64,000 nucleotides of DNA from positions 62,001 through 126,000 of the forward strand of contig CALGLE010000009.1 in the NCBI GenBank assembly GCA_937930305.1, given 5' to 3'. Of this stretch, positions 1-11,065 are shown in pieces (the stretch's first letter is position 1; every line of letters begins with the position of its first letter). A program made the position numbers and the translations under genes. Source of the stretch: an uncultured Granulosicoccaceae bacterium (lineage in GTDB: Bacteria; Pseudomonadota; Gammaproteobacteria; Granulosicoccales; Granulosicoccaceae). The notes under the pieces were generated by a model. The model ran no database searches. It saw nothing but the letters and a program-made list of their open reading frames with translations, and was not told the DNA's origin.

Positions 1-873
1 GCATAGGGAGCTGACGCGTTCGCGCAATACTTGATTAGCACTCACCCCACCCGAAATAACTAAGCGCTGGTAACCGGTGTGCTCCATCGCGCGCACGCAT
101 TTTTTTAATAAGGTGTCCACCACCGCCTCTTCAAATGAAGCCGCCAAATCACTTAACCAAGCTGCGCGCGCAGCTTCATCACCCAAATACTGGGCTTCCC
201 ATTGACGATGCTGAACTATGGCCGCAGTTTTCAAACCACTGAAACTGAAGTCCATTCCAGGCCGGTCTAACATGGGTCTAGGTAACGGCACTGCCTTGGG
301 ATTTCCATTTTTGGCTATGGCGGCCAAATGCGGGCCACCTGGATAGGGCAGACCTAGCATTTTGGCGGTTTTATCAAAGGCCTCGCCAGCTGCGTCGTCA
401 ATGGATTCCCCCAACACTTGGTAACCACCCACGCCAGTCACATCCACCAATAGCGTGTGACCACCGGATACCAGCAAGCAAACAAACGGAAATTCTGGCG
501 CTGAGTCTTCCAACATCGGTGCTAATAAATGCCCTTCCATGTGGTGCACCCCCAACGCGGGGATACCCAAACCGAAGGCCAAAGAGCGCGAAAACTGCGC
601 CCCAGTTAACAAGGCACCAGCCAATCCAGGCCCTTGGGTGTACGCCACCCCATCCAAATCCGCGGTCGTCAAGTTCGTTTGTTCCAACAGGGAATTTAAT
701 AATGGCACCAGCCGTTTAATGTGATCTCGCGACGCTAATTCAGGCACGACGCCACCATATAGGGCGTGTTCGTCCACCTGACTGTGCAGCACATGGCCCA
801 GCAGACCGGCCTTTGTGTCGAAAATAGCCAGCCCCGTTTCATCACAAGAGGACTCGCAACCAAGGATTTTCAT
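1..873 (-). CDS. tsaD: tRNA N6-threonylcarbamoyladenosine transferase TsaD, 3' end missing
   Basis: TsaD (Gcp/YgjD) works with TsaB, TsaC and TsaE to put threonylcarbamoyl on A37 of ANN-decoding tRNAs in the cytoplasm. The reading frame starts with ATG at 873 (first residues [18 protein letters not shown], the family N-terminus) and stays open to base 1. This gives 291 codons of a protein usually about 340 residues long, so roughly the last 45 to 50 residues lie outside. The metal-binding motif HHMEGH is encoded near 527-545, and the family motif GGVSANQ lies at the cut end. It is divergent from rpsU, as in Pseudomonas and many other gammaproteobacteria. Identification is secure; only the C-terminus is unseen. 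Confidence 0.96.
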   Translation of the reverse strand, partial: MKILGCESSCDETGLAIFDTKAGLLGHVLHSQVDEHALYGGVVPELASRDHIKRLVPLLNSLLEQTNLTTADLDGVAYTQGPGLAGALLTGAQFSRSLAFGLGIPALGVHHMEGHLLAPMLEDSAPEFPFVCLLVSGGHTLLVDVTGVGGYQVLGESIDDAAGEAFDKTAKMLGLPYPGGPHLAAIAKNGNPKAVPLPRPMLDRPGMDFSFSGLKTAAIVQHRQWEAQYLGDEAARAAWLSDLAASFEEAVVDTLLKKCVRAMEHTGYQRLVISGGVSANQVLRERVSSLC

Positions 874-879
874 GAATGA

Positions 880-909
880 TTGAATTGTTGGACCATTAAT
901 CGCTATACT
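880..909 (+). promoter_or_regulatory. Candidate sigma-70 promoter of rpsU
   Basis: The 77-bp gap between divergent tsaD and rpsU contains TTGAAT (880-885), an 18-bp spacer and TATACT (904-909), a five-of-six -10 match. Transcription would begin near 916, about 35 bases before the rpsU start. This is a motif match only. Confidence 0.4.
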
Positions 910-950
910 ATCGGGCTTTTCGCGAACATGTTTCCTGAGTCCAACCACCC

Positions 951-1166
951 ATGCCGTCAGTTAAGGTAAAAGAGAACGAGCCGTTTGAGATGGCTCTGCG
1001 TCGATTCAAACGCTCCTGCGAAAAAGCAGGCGTTTTGACAGAGACACGCCGTCGTGAGTTTTATGAAAAGCCAACTGCTGAGCGTAAGCGCAAAGCAGCA
1101 GCTGCCGTAAAGCGTCACCAGAAGAAATTATCTAAAGAGCAGTCGCGCCGAAACCGCTTGTACTAG
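951..1166 (+). CDS. rpsU: 30S ribosomal protein bS21
   Basis: Small ribosomal subunit protein of 71 residues, the usual family length. It is very basic, with the typical start [20 protein letters not shown] and an Arg/Lys-rich C-terminus ([14 protein letters not shown]). It helps 16S rRNA pair with the Shine-Dalgarno sequence of mRNAs. In most gammaproteobacteria rpsU opens the macromolecular synthesis operon rpsU-(yqeY)-dnaG-rpoD. Here the yqeY-like gene follows, but dnaG is 29 kb away and gltD takes its place. A stem-loop lies directly downstream and may separate rpsU transcription from the genes after it. Confidence 0.97.
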   Translation: MPSVKVKENEPFEMALRRFKRSCEKAGVLTETRRREFYEKPTAERKRKAAAAVKRHQKKLSKEQSRRNRLY

Positions 1167-1192
1167 GGCCTGCCTCTTTAGTAAAAAGTGCA

Positions 1193-1224
1193 CCCCTTTG
1201 TTTTTCTAAGGGGCTTAGCTTTTT
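1193..1224 (+). terminator. Stem-loop and T-run after rpsU
   Basis: CCCCTT (1193-1198) pairs with AAGGGG (1208-1213) around a 9-base T-rich loop. A five-T run follows at 1220-1224. The stem is short and the T-run is 6 bases away, so it is probably a partial terminator or attenuator between rpsU and the yqeY-like gene. Confidence 0.4.
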
Positions 1225-1334
1225 AACATCCCCTATGCGCCGAATCTAACGATTCGGTTGCAGGGCCATAATTCGGTCGGCTGCCTGCACGACTGGGCCC
1301 GTCCCTAACCAGCCAATCCTTTACGGACACGTTC

Positions 1335-4262
<2,928 letters not shown>

Positions 4263-4276
4263 TCACTGCTATCCGG

Positions 4277-5563
4277 TCACGCCGCTTTTTTTAATTCAAC
4301 TGAAGGCCGCGAATCGAGCGTTGCATAAACACCCAAAATAGACTCTGTAACTAGGTGCCAAGCATATTGCATGGCCACTTTTGCCGAACCTGAGCAACCC
4401 ATTTGCCGCGCCAATTGAGGGTTATCAATCACGGTACGTAATCCATCAACGATGCTGTTGATATCTTCGGTAACCAACAAACCCTCTTTACCGTGTTGAA
4501 TGACACAGCGACTCACTGGCCGATCCAGTGCTATGACGGGTGTTCCAGAAGCCATGGCTTCAATGTACACACCACCTAGGCTTTCTCGATTGGAAGGTAC
4601 ACACAAAACGGCCGCCTCTTCCAATAGGGCGGTTTTTAAAGGTTGAGAAACATCCTGTAATAGGTGAACGCGTTGACTGTTCAACCGTCCATTAACGTCT
4701 TCAATGATCGCACTCGTATGATCTTCTGCTGGGCCCACCATAATTAATTGAGTTTCCGCATCATTTTCACTCAGTTGTTCGAATGCACTGAGTAAAAGAT
4801 TGGAGCCTTTCCCGGGGACTAATCGCCCCAAAAATAAAATGTAGCGACTCGACAATAGCTCGGCGATACGGCCTTGTTCATGGGCTGGTTCCCGCGGCTT
4901 CAGGATGGGGCCATAGGGCACGACAGATATTTTGTCCGAACTGACACCGTGGCCCACTAACCACTGCGCTTCATGCTCAGTTAAGGCGATGAGTAAATCA
5001 GCCTTTTCATATAACCAATGAAAACTGGTTGAATCCCAATCACTGCCTTGCTCCGACGTGTCTAAAACGTTGGGAGTAAAAATGAAAGGGATATTGAGAT
5101 TAGCTGCGTGATGCGCAGCTAATACTGCAGCTTCCGTTAATCCGTTGTAGATAAAGTGAATTCGATCAGCATCGTTCAAAAATGGTGTGGCAACTTGACC
5201 GTAAGCTTGATTAAAAACTACTTGAAATAATTTCCGAACGATTTTGTTTTTACCGTGATACCGACCTAGTACTGACAACGCTTTTACATAGGTTTTTTTG
5301 GGAGCCAGCTTTACGTTTCTAACACCGCCGCTGGTGATATCTGAAAAATCCGACAGGGCGGCAGATACCTGTAATGGTTGCTGGGAGCTTTCTGTCTTTG
5401 CGCAATGGGCAAGCACAGTGACGCGCTGGCTGCGAGAAAGATGCAATGCGAGTTCATGAGAATGGAACTCGGTACCCCCAACGGCTGGCCAGTATCTTGG
5501 TATCCAGAGCACGGTATGTGAATCGGTTACAGCTGTCATCGCCCCATAGTTCTTTTTATACAA
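4277..5563 (-). CDS. GT4-family glycosyltransferase
   Basis: Probable cytoplasmic GT-B retaining glycosyltransferase of 428 residues that transfers a sugar from a nucleotide sugar to a cell-surface glycan or similar acceptor. The N-terminal domain has the donor-loop start PAVGGTEFHSHELALHLS. The C-terminal domain opens with YILFLGRLVPGKGSNLLLSAF, and the family E-x7-E motif region is ESLGGVYIEAMASGTPVIAL. No transmembrane segment is evident. ATG 5563 is the longest start; ATG 5539 is equally possible and neither has a strong ribosome site. It stands alone, with no polysaccharide cluster around it, so acceptor and product cannot be told. It belongs to the accessory block between hemE and PBP1a. 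Confidence 0.8.
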   Translation of the reverse strand: MYKKNYGAMTAVTDSHTVLWIPRYWPAVGGTEFHSHELALHLSRSQRVTVLAHCAKTESSQQPLQVSAALSDFSDITSGGVRNVKLAPKKTYVKALSVLGRYHGKNKIVRKLFQVVFNQAYGQVATPFLNDADRIHFIYNGLTEAAVLAAHHAANLNIPFIFTPNVLDTSEQGSDWDSTSFHWLYEKADLLIALTEHEAQWLVGHGVSSDKISVVPYGPILKPREPAHEQGRIAELLSSRYILFLGRLVPGKGSNLLLSAFEQLSENDAETQLIMVGPAEDHTSAIIEDVNGRLNSQRVHLLQDVSQPLKTALLEEAAVLCVPSNRESLGGVYIEAMASGTPVIALDRPVSRCVIQHGKEGLLVTEDINSIVDGLRTVIDNPQLARQMGCSGSAKVAMQYAWHLVTESILGVYATLDSRPSVELKKAA

Positions 5564-5729
5564 ACGCAGATAAGCTCACCCGGCTTCCTTAGCAGCGACT
5601 CATCGGAAGATATATCGGAAAATCTCACCGTAACTTTGAAGAAATTCTCAATCGATACTCTTGTAGGCTTTTTGGGAAGCACAACTGTGCACTGGGTCTC
5701 AGAAATCTTCATATAAACCCCGTTCCGAC

Positions 5730-5758
5730 TGTAAACACCAGATTGCTAGGCCGACATA
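5730..5758 (+). promoter_or_regulatory. sigma-28-like promoter motif before the first LruC gene
   Basis: TGTAAACA (5730-5737) is followed by GCCGACATA (5750-5758). It resembles the FliA (sigma-28) pattern TAAA-N15-GCCGATAA, although the gap here is 14. The second LruC gene carries the same two blocks almost equally spaced, and both are preceded by TGGGTCTCA (5693-5701 here). Shared position before two paralogues is the main support. The rest of 5564-5837 shows nothing else clear. Confidence 0.35.
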
Positions 5759-5837
5759 GACCCAATGGGCGGTGCTTGTATGGGTAATCAATGAGCGTCA
5801 CATCCTCTAGATAACAATAAGAATGAGAGGTTTGAAG

Positions 5838-8048
5838 ATGTCCCTCACGATAAAAAATACAAACCGTTGTTCACAGGGTGCATCAACACCGATGGCTATG
5901 CGTCAACTCACTTGCAGCATTGCGCTGCTGTTGGGTGCATCGATAGCGCCTATTGCAGCTAATGCACAAAGTGCCGGGCCTTTCCCGGGGTGTGATGCGA
6001 CCGCCTACTTAACACAAGGCCATTTATCTCGTACCGTTGCCATTGATCTACCTAATGGTGACTATAAATATGTGGCTGAATATCATGCGAATCAAACGCC
6101 ACCGCGTTACGGCTGGACGAAAAAAGCGAGCCTCGATGCCTTGGGTTTTAACCCGAATGACGGTTACGTGTACGGATGGAGCCAATTTCATCACATGCCA
6201 ATCCGTATGCACAAGGACTGGTCAGTTGAGCCACTGAATGTTGCCACTAATGTCCAAAAGCATTTCTATGCCGGGGACGTGTCGGGCCCAGAAAACAAGT
6301 TGTATATGTACAACCGAAACAGTAAAGATGCGGGCCTGTATTCGGTCGACTTAGACAGTACCAGCCCGTCTTATCTCGAGATGGAACAGGTAGCGACTGC
6401 CAAGCAATTAAAACTCAACATCGAAGATTTCGCTATACATCCCTATAGCGGATTAATTTACGCCGTTGAAGCCAACGGTAACGTGCTAGAAGTTGATCCT
6501 GCAACCGCTTCTAAAACTGTTTTAGGTAACTCCAAGGTCCATGGTAACTTAGGTGGCGCGTTCTTCGACGGCTCGGGCAATTTGTACATTGCACGTAATC
6601 ACGACGGTAGAATTTTCCGAATAGGCATTGATAGTGGAAACTATATAGGCGAGTTCGTCGCAAAGGTACCCTCTGCAACCGCTAACGATGGTTTCCGTTG
6701 CGCCACAGCGCCATTCTCAAGCACAGCAGCTGAACTGGCAGACTTTGGTGATGCGCCCGACACCTACGGTACATCATTGAAAGCCAACGGTGCTCGTCAC
6801 AGCATGGTCGGTACCAATCCACTTCGCTTAGGTGCAGAGGTGGACGCTGAGTCGGACGCTTTTGCCTATCCGCTCACGGACAGTGATCAGGGTAATGATG
6901 AAGACGGTGTGGCATTTGTTACCAGCATTGTGGCAGGTAATACAGCACGTGCTGTGGTTAAGGCCTCAGACGCAGGTTACCTGAGCGCCTGGATTGATGC
7001 CGATAGAGATGGCGTGTTTGACGCGCGTGATCAAGTGGTATCAGACCAAGTTGTCTCTGCAGGTTCCAATATGGTGATCGTGCCCGTACCGAACGATTTA
7101 AAGGCAGGGGAATCATGGTCTCGATTCCGCTTATCCAGCGCCCAAGGCCTACAAGCCACTGGTGCCGCTGTGGATGGTGAGGTAGAAGATCACCCAATTA
7201 AATTAATGGAAGATCTGCAAAAGGTTACAACTTATCCGTCGAAAGGAGGTTTTTCTACAGTTGTCTTTGAAGATAACTGGCCGTTCGCAGGCGACTACGA
7301 CATGAATGACTTGGTGACGCGCATGCGTACACAAGTTCATCAAAATTCCAGCGGTGTTACGCAGGTGAACATACACGGTTATGTGACTGCCGCAGGTGCT
7401 TACTATAAAAACGGATTCGCGGTTCGATTACCAGGCGTTCCTCGCGATGCGATCGATGAATCTAAAATTGAATTCGCATTAAGTGATTCTAGTGGCAACG
7501 TGAGCCCGCTTGAGCCAGGTCGTAAAGAAGCGATTTTTATCATCACCGACAATGTGTTCAAACACGTAACCCCAGGACCATCGTGCGATTACTATCGTTC
7601 AGAGTATCAATGCGGCGCTGATCTAGAGTTTAAGTTCAGCTTAAGCATTCCGTTTAAAGAGCCACTGGATGTGAAACTAGCTGGATTATTTGATCCCTTC
7701 CTGTTTGCTACACCCGGCGAATTTCATGGTGAGCACTTTGTGAATCCACCAGGCCGAAGCTATGAAATTCACTTGAAGAACCAGTCGCCGACTGAAGCGT
7801 TCGACTATAGCTTGTTCGCTGGTGTAGGACAGGATGCATCCGATGTCAGCCAGGGAAAGTACTTTCTGACGGAGTCGGGAATGCCTTGGGCATTAGAGGT
7901 AGGCACCGATTGGCGCCATCCTTACGAGTATGTAGAGCTGTCCGCTGCTTATCCAGATTTTCCAGCGTTTGCAACATCCAGCGGCGCGCAGAATCAGGAC
8001 TGGTTCTTAGAGGCAAATGCCGTCAATGATTTAATTTTCCCGGAGTAA
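5838..8048 (+). CDS. Secreted LruC/GEVED-domain protein, first paralogue
   Basis: Large exported protein of 736 residues. Residues 1-44 form a long signal peptide ending in IAANA. Residues about 45-285 resemble the repeat-rich DUF6923 type (ALGFNPNDGYVYGWSQ, then FAIHPYSGLIYAVEANGNV). About 300-455 is a GEVED domain (DFGDAPDTYGT, closing with DGEVEDHPIKL) and contains an EF-hand-like calcium loop, DADRDGVFDARDQV. About 465-730 is the LruC/DUF4842 domain (FEDNWPFAGDYDMNDLVTRM, ending GMPWALEVGTDWRHPYEY). ATG 5838 is chosen because AGAGG lies 7 bases upstream; ATG 5823 lacks such a site. The next gene, a lipoprotein, starts 6 bases after the stop, suggesting co-transcription. A cell-surface or matrix role is inferred from export; the biochemical function is unknown. 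Confidence 0.82.
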   Translation: MSLTIKNTNRCSQGASTPMAMRQLTCSIALLLGASIAPIAANAQSAGPFPGCDATAYLTQGHLSRTVAIDLPNGDYKYVAEYHANQTPPRYGWTKKASLDALGFNPNDGYVYGWSQFHHMPIRMHKDWSVEPLNVATNVQKHFYAGDVSGPENKLYMYNRNSKDAGLYSVDLDSTSPSYLEMEQVATAKQLKLNIEDFAIHPYSGLIYAVEANGNVLEVDPATASKTVLGNSKVHGNLGGAFFDGSGNLYIARNHDGRIFRIGIDSGNYIGEFVAKVPSATANDGFRCATAPFSSTAAELADFGDAPDTYGTSLKANGARHSMVGTNPLRLGAEVDAESDAFAYPLTDSDQGNDEDGVAFVTSIVAGNTARAVVKASDAGYLSAWIDADRDGVFDARDQVVSDQVVSAGSNMVIVPVPNDLKAGESWSRFRLSSAQGLQATGAAVDGEVEDHPIKLMEDLQKVTTYPSKGGFSTVVFEDNWPFAGDYDMNDLVTRMRTQVHQNSSGVTQVNIHGYVTAAGAYYKNGFAVRLPGVPRDAIDESKIEFALSDSSGNVSPLEPGRKEAIFIITDNVFKHVTPGPSCDYYRSEYQCGADLEFKFSLSIPFKEPLDVKLAGLFDPFLFATPGEFHGEHFVNPPGRSYEIHLKNQSPTEAFDYSLFAGVGQDASDVSQGKYFLTESGMPWALEVGTDWRHPYEYVELSAAYPDFPAFATSSGAQNQDWFLEANAVNDLIFPE

Positions 8049-8054
8049 GCCACG

Positions 8055-8564
8055 ATGAATACAAGAATAATAAAAAACGGATTGGCATTGACAGCGGTTG
8101 CCGTATTGCTCTCTGCCTGCGGTTCACCTAGCAGCCAGAACGATGATCCCTTGCTAGGGGCTGCGTTTGGGCAAGGTCAGACTGAATCGGCCGCTAACAC
8201 CAACTATGTGGCTATCACCGATGAAGAGCTCGGTTTTTTAGCGAATGTCCCAGATACTGAAACGGCGTCTCTGCGTGTGATGGACGACTTTACATTTGAT
8301 ACCTCACGCGAAACCACGGTATCTATGTCGATACCCGAAGCAAGCAGCGTCAACGCAGAAGCCACTTTCTGTACCGACTACAGCCTGCAATCGGGCGGTG
8401 ACTACGAAGTCAATTACGACAGCTGTGTTCTATCAGCGCCACTACTCGGTGGCGAATTGAATGAAGAATTGAATTTGGTCAACCAACACTCAAGTGTGCT
8501 TGGCATCGTTTGGTTTCAAGATCCATCAATGCAACCGATGTATCAAGAATTTCATTTCGATTAA
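8055..8564 (+). CDS. Small lipoprotein between the two LruC paralogues
   Basis: Protein of 169 residues with a clear lipoprotein signal: positive start MNTRIIKNG, hydrophobic stretch, and lipobox LSAC with the lipidated Cys near residue 22. Glycine at +2 suggests outer-membrane sorting. The mature part is acidic and has two cysteines (FCTDYS and DSCVLS) that could form a disulphide. No family was recognised. It starts 6 bases after the first LruC gene and is followed by a separate upstream region for the second, so it is probably in an operon with the first paralogue and may help export or anchor it (inference). Confidence 0.7.
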   Translation: MNTRIIKNGLALTAVAVLLSACGSPSSQNDDPLLGAAFGQGQTESAANTNYVAITDEELGFLANVPDTETASLRVMDDFTFDTSRETTVSMSIPEASSVNAEATFCTDYSLQSGGDYEVNYDSCVLSAPLLGGELNEELNLVNQHSSVLGIVWFQDPSMQPMYQEFHFD

Positions 8565-8598
8565 TTGAGATTTGGGTCTCAAAACCTTAGGCCTGCAT

Positions 8599-8625
8599 TG
8601 TAAACAAAGGTTTCAAAGCCGATAC
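8599..8625 (+). promoter_or_regulatory. sigma-28-like promoter motif before the second LruC gene
   Basis: TGTAAACA (8599-8606) and GCCGATAC (8618-8625), with 13 bases between TAAA and GCCG, resemble the FliA pattern TAAA-N15-GCCGATAA. The -10 part matches seven of eight bases, but the spacer is two short. TGGGTCTCA lies at 8573-8581, as before the first paralogue, and here it also forms an inverted repeat TTGAGA/TCTCAA (8565-8582). Confidence 0.38.
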
Positions 8626-8652
8626 GTTGCTTATGTAAAAAGGAAAGGTGAC

Positions 8653-8706
8653 GTCCGCAAGGACACTGAATTTTTGTGTTCAGTGCCGGCCTTGAGGGGG
8701 GCCGGC
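8653..8706 (+). promoter_or_regulatory. Structured 5' leader with three abutting hairpins
   Basis: Three stem-loops follow with no spacing in the untranslated leader of the second LruC gene. They are GTCC-GCAA-GGAC (8653-8664), CACTGAA/TTCAGTG around 8 bases (8664-8670 and 8679-8685), and GCCGGCC/GGCCGGC around 8 bases (8685-8691 and 8700-8706). No T-run follows, so a simple terminator is unlikely. It matches no riboswitch I know. A role in translation control or mRNA stability is inferred from position. Confidence 0.45.
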
Positions 8707-8760
8707 GTCCCGTTTCGCTTTACAAATAAAAATAATAATAATAAACGGAAGGGCGCGGAA

Positions 8761-10947
8761 ATGGTTACATTACCTAAGTCGCGACTGATCGCTTTTGGGT
8801 TATTGGCGGCTGGTCTCAATATAACTCCCCTATCGAGCGTAATGGCTCAAGAATTTTCCGCCACGGCATTCGATGAGTGCTCCCCCACAGCACACCTAAC
8901 GCAAGGTACACAATCGCGCACTTTTGGCATGGACTTGCTAACCGGTGACTACAGCGTATTTGCGGATGAGCACAACCATGGCGGTGTGACCGATACCGGA
9001 AAACTCAACGCGCTTGGCTTTAACCCCAATGATCGCTTTGTATACGGTTGGAGCTACACTCACAGACAGCCCGTGAGAGTCCATAAAGACTGGTCTGTTG
9101 AGCTGTTTAGTGCGGATGCCAATATAACCAATCGCGACTTCTATGTGGGTGATGTTTCCATCACGCATAATCGCTACTATGTATATCGCCGAGGCGGTGT
9201 CTACGGCCTTTACTACTTTGAACTGGATCCTAGCAAGCCAGACTACCTGGAAATGACTCGAGTACCGGGCAGCAATAGCATGGACCTTCGGATCGCTGAC
9301 ATGGCCTTCCACCCCTTCAATGGATTGGCCTATGCGATTGACCGCAATGGCTACTTACACGTTATAAATCCTGACACAGGCAGCAGCGAAAAACAGGGCA
9401 ACACAGGAATTACCGGAACTTTTGGTGCAGCCTATTTTGATGTGGAAGGTAATTTATATGTAAGCAACAACAGCGACGGTAAAATTTTCCGACTCGGTAT
9501 TGATGCGGGTGAAACTGAAGCTCAATTTTTTGCCGCTGGCCCGTCATCTACATTTAACGACGGCTTTCGCTGCGCCATTGCAGGTGTTCAAGTGAACACC
9601 GCTAACTTACTGGACTTTGGTGATGCCCCGGATAGCTACGGTACAACTATTGAGTCAAATGGTGCTCGTCACGGTCTTGGCTCGACTGATGGTACTCGCG
9701 CTGTTGAATCAAAAACGTCCGTTCGTTTAGGCCCAAGCGTGGACGGCGAATCGGATGCCTATGCGTATCCTTTATCCGATAGTAAAGAGGGCAATGACGA
9801 GGATGGTGTTAAGTTCATCAATAACATTGTTCAACATCAGAGCGCACGAGTTGCTGTCAGCGCACCCGAAGGTGGTTACTTGAATGTGTGGCTAGACGCC
9901 AATCGTAATGGTGCGTTTGACGGTAGTGATCATGTGATCACCGACCAGTTACTCAATCCCGGCGAACAAACGGTGTCATTCACCGTACCATCCAATGTTG
10001 TTGAAGGTGATTCATGGGCACGCTTTCGAATTTCTAGCTTGCCTGGGCTTGAAGCCACTGGTGGTGCACCTGACGGAGAAGTGGAAGACTACCCGGTTAA
10101 GCTTATGGCCGACCCCGTAACCGTTGCCACCTACCCGTCACGCAGCGGTTGGTCAACGATTGCATTTGAAGACAACTGGCCGTTCGTAGGTGATTACGAC
10201 ATGAACGACGTGGTGACGCAGTTACGTACCTACACTTATCGAGATTCACGCGGCTTTACTAAGGTGGATATCGTTGGCCGAGTGAATGCATCCGGTGCAT
10301 TCTACGAAAACGGCTTTGGTATTCGACTACCTGGCGTTTATCGAGATGCCATTGATGAAGCCAACGTTGAATTTTCACTCAGCGACCGAAACACTAAAGT
10401 CAATCCTTTAGAGCCGAATCGTAAAGAAGCGATTTTTCTGATCACAGATAACTTGTTTAATCATGTTGCCGCTGGTCCTGACTGCAGCTTCTACCGAACA
10501 GAACCTGGCTGTGGTGCGGATATAGAGTTTTACTTTAAATTATCAATCCCATTTAACGAGCCGCAAAGCGTGAAGTTATCAGGGGTGTTTGATCCATTCA
10601 TATATGCCACACCCGGTGCTTTCCATGGCGAGCATTTTAAAACGCCTCCTGGCCGAAGCTATGAAATACACATGAAAAATCAATCGCCAACTGAAGCCTT
10701 TGATCGCAGCTTGTTCGGAAAAGTGGGCCAGGATCGTTCTGCACCTGAAAGCGGCACTTACTTTCTGACTGAAAACGGTATGCCGTGGGTGCTAGAAATG
10801 GGAAATGATTGGTTGTATCCACGTGAGTGGGTGGAGATCTCCAAGGCATATCCCATGTTCCGTGAATGGGCCACATCCAATGGAACGACGAATAAAGACT
10901 GGTACTTGCGCGATAATGCGGTAACTGAGTTGGTTTACACAGAATGA
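8761..10947 (+). CDS. Secreted LruC/GEVED-domain protein, second paralogue
   Basis: Exported protein of 728 residues, similar to the gene at 5838 along its whole length and with the same domain order. The signal peptide (1-30) ends in VMAQ. The DUF6923-like region has ALGFNPNDRFVYGWSY. The GEVED domain has DFGDAPDSYGT, the calcium-type loop DANRNGAFDGSDHV and the closing DGEVEDYPVKL. The LruC/DUF4842 domain has FEDNWPFVGDYDMNDVVTQL, a conserved KEAIFLITDNLFNH and the end GMPWVLEMGNDW. ATG 8761 is chosen because GGAAGGG lies 7 bases upstream and a signal peptide starts there; the open frame continues upstream to 8572 without signal-like sequence. It has its own leader and promoter-like motif, so it is probably expressed separately from its paralogue. 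Confidence 0.82.
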   Translation: MVTLPKSRLIAFGLLAAGLNITPLSSVMAQEFSATAFDECSPTAHLTQGTQSRTFGMDLLTGDYSVFADEHNHGGVTDTGKLNALGFNPNDRFVYGWSYTHRQPVRVHKDWSVELFSADANITNRDFYVGDVSITHNRYYVYRRGGVYGLYYFELDPSKPDYLEMTRVPGSNSMDLRIADMAFHPFNGLAYAIDRNGYLHVINPDTGSSEKQGNTGITGTFGAAYFDVEGNLYVSNNSDGKIFRLGIDAGETEAQFFAAGPSSTFNDGFRCAIAGVQVNTANLLDFGDAPDSYGTTIESNGARHGLGSTDGTRAVESKTSVRLGPSVDGESDAYAYPLSDSKEGNDEDGVKFINNIVQHQSARVAVSAPEGGYLNVWLDANRNGAFDGSDHVITDQLLNPGEQTVSFTVPSNVVEGDSWARFRISSLPGLEATGGAPDGEVEDYPVKLMADPVTVATYPSRSGWSTIAFEDNWPFVGDYDMNDVVTQLRTYTYRDSRGFTKVDIVGRVNASGAFYENGFGIRLPGVYRDAIDEANVEFSLSDRNTKVNPLEPNRKEAIFLITDNLFNHVAAGPDCSFYRTEPGCGADIEFYFKLSIPFNEPQSVKLSGVFDPFIYATPGAFHGEHFKTPPGRSYEIHMKNQSPTEAFDRSLFGKVGQDRSAPESGTYFLTENGMPWVLEMGNDWLYPREWVEISKAYPMFREWATSNGTTNKDWYLRDNAVTELVYTE

Positions 10948-10983
10948 TGTAAACATTAAAAGGCATGGCATGAGGTGGACTGG

Positions 10984-11009
10984 CCCGGTTTGCAAGGAAG
11001 CAAACCGGG
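10984..11009. terminator. Perfect 10-bp stem-loop between convergent genes
   Basis: CCCGGTTTGC (10984-10993) and GCAAACCGGG (11000-11009) pair perfectly around a 6-base loop. The stem lies between the LruC gene and the convergent radical SAM gene. There is no T-run on either strand, so it may act as a bidirectional mRNA 3' end or a stabilising stem rather than a standard terminator. Confidence 0.5.
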
Positions 11010-11065
11010 ATTAGGCTGCTACAGACAACCGATAATAAAAACGCATGAACGGTTAAGCCATACTT

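Noticed and set aside
8653-8706. c-di-GMP (GEMM) riboswitch
   Set aside because: A tetraloop stem is present, but the conserved GEMM core elements (such as GGGCAAACC and GGGACGCAAAGCC) are missing.
8572-8760. Longer N-terminus of the second LruC protein
   Set aside because: It would remove the signal peptide from the N-terminus and cover the hairpin leader; ATG 8761 has a ribosome site and a signal peptide.
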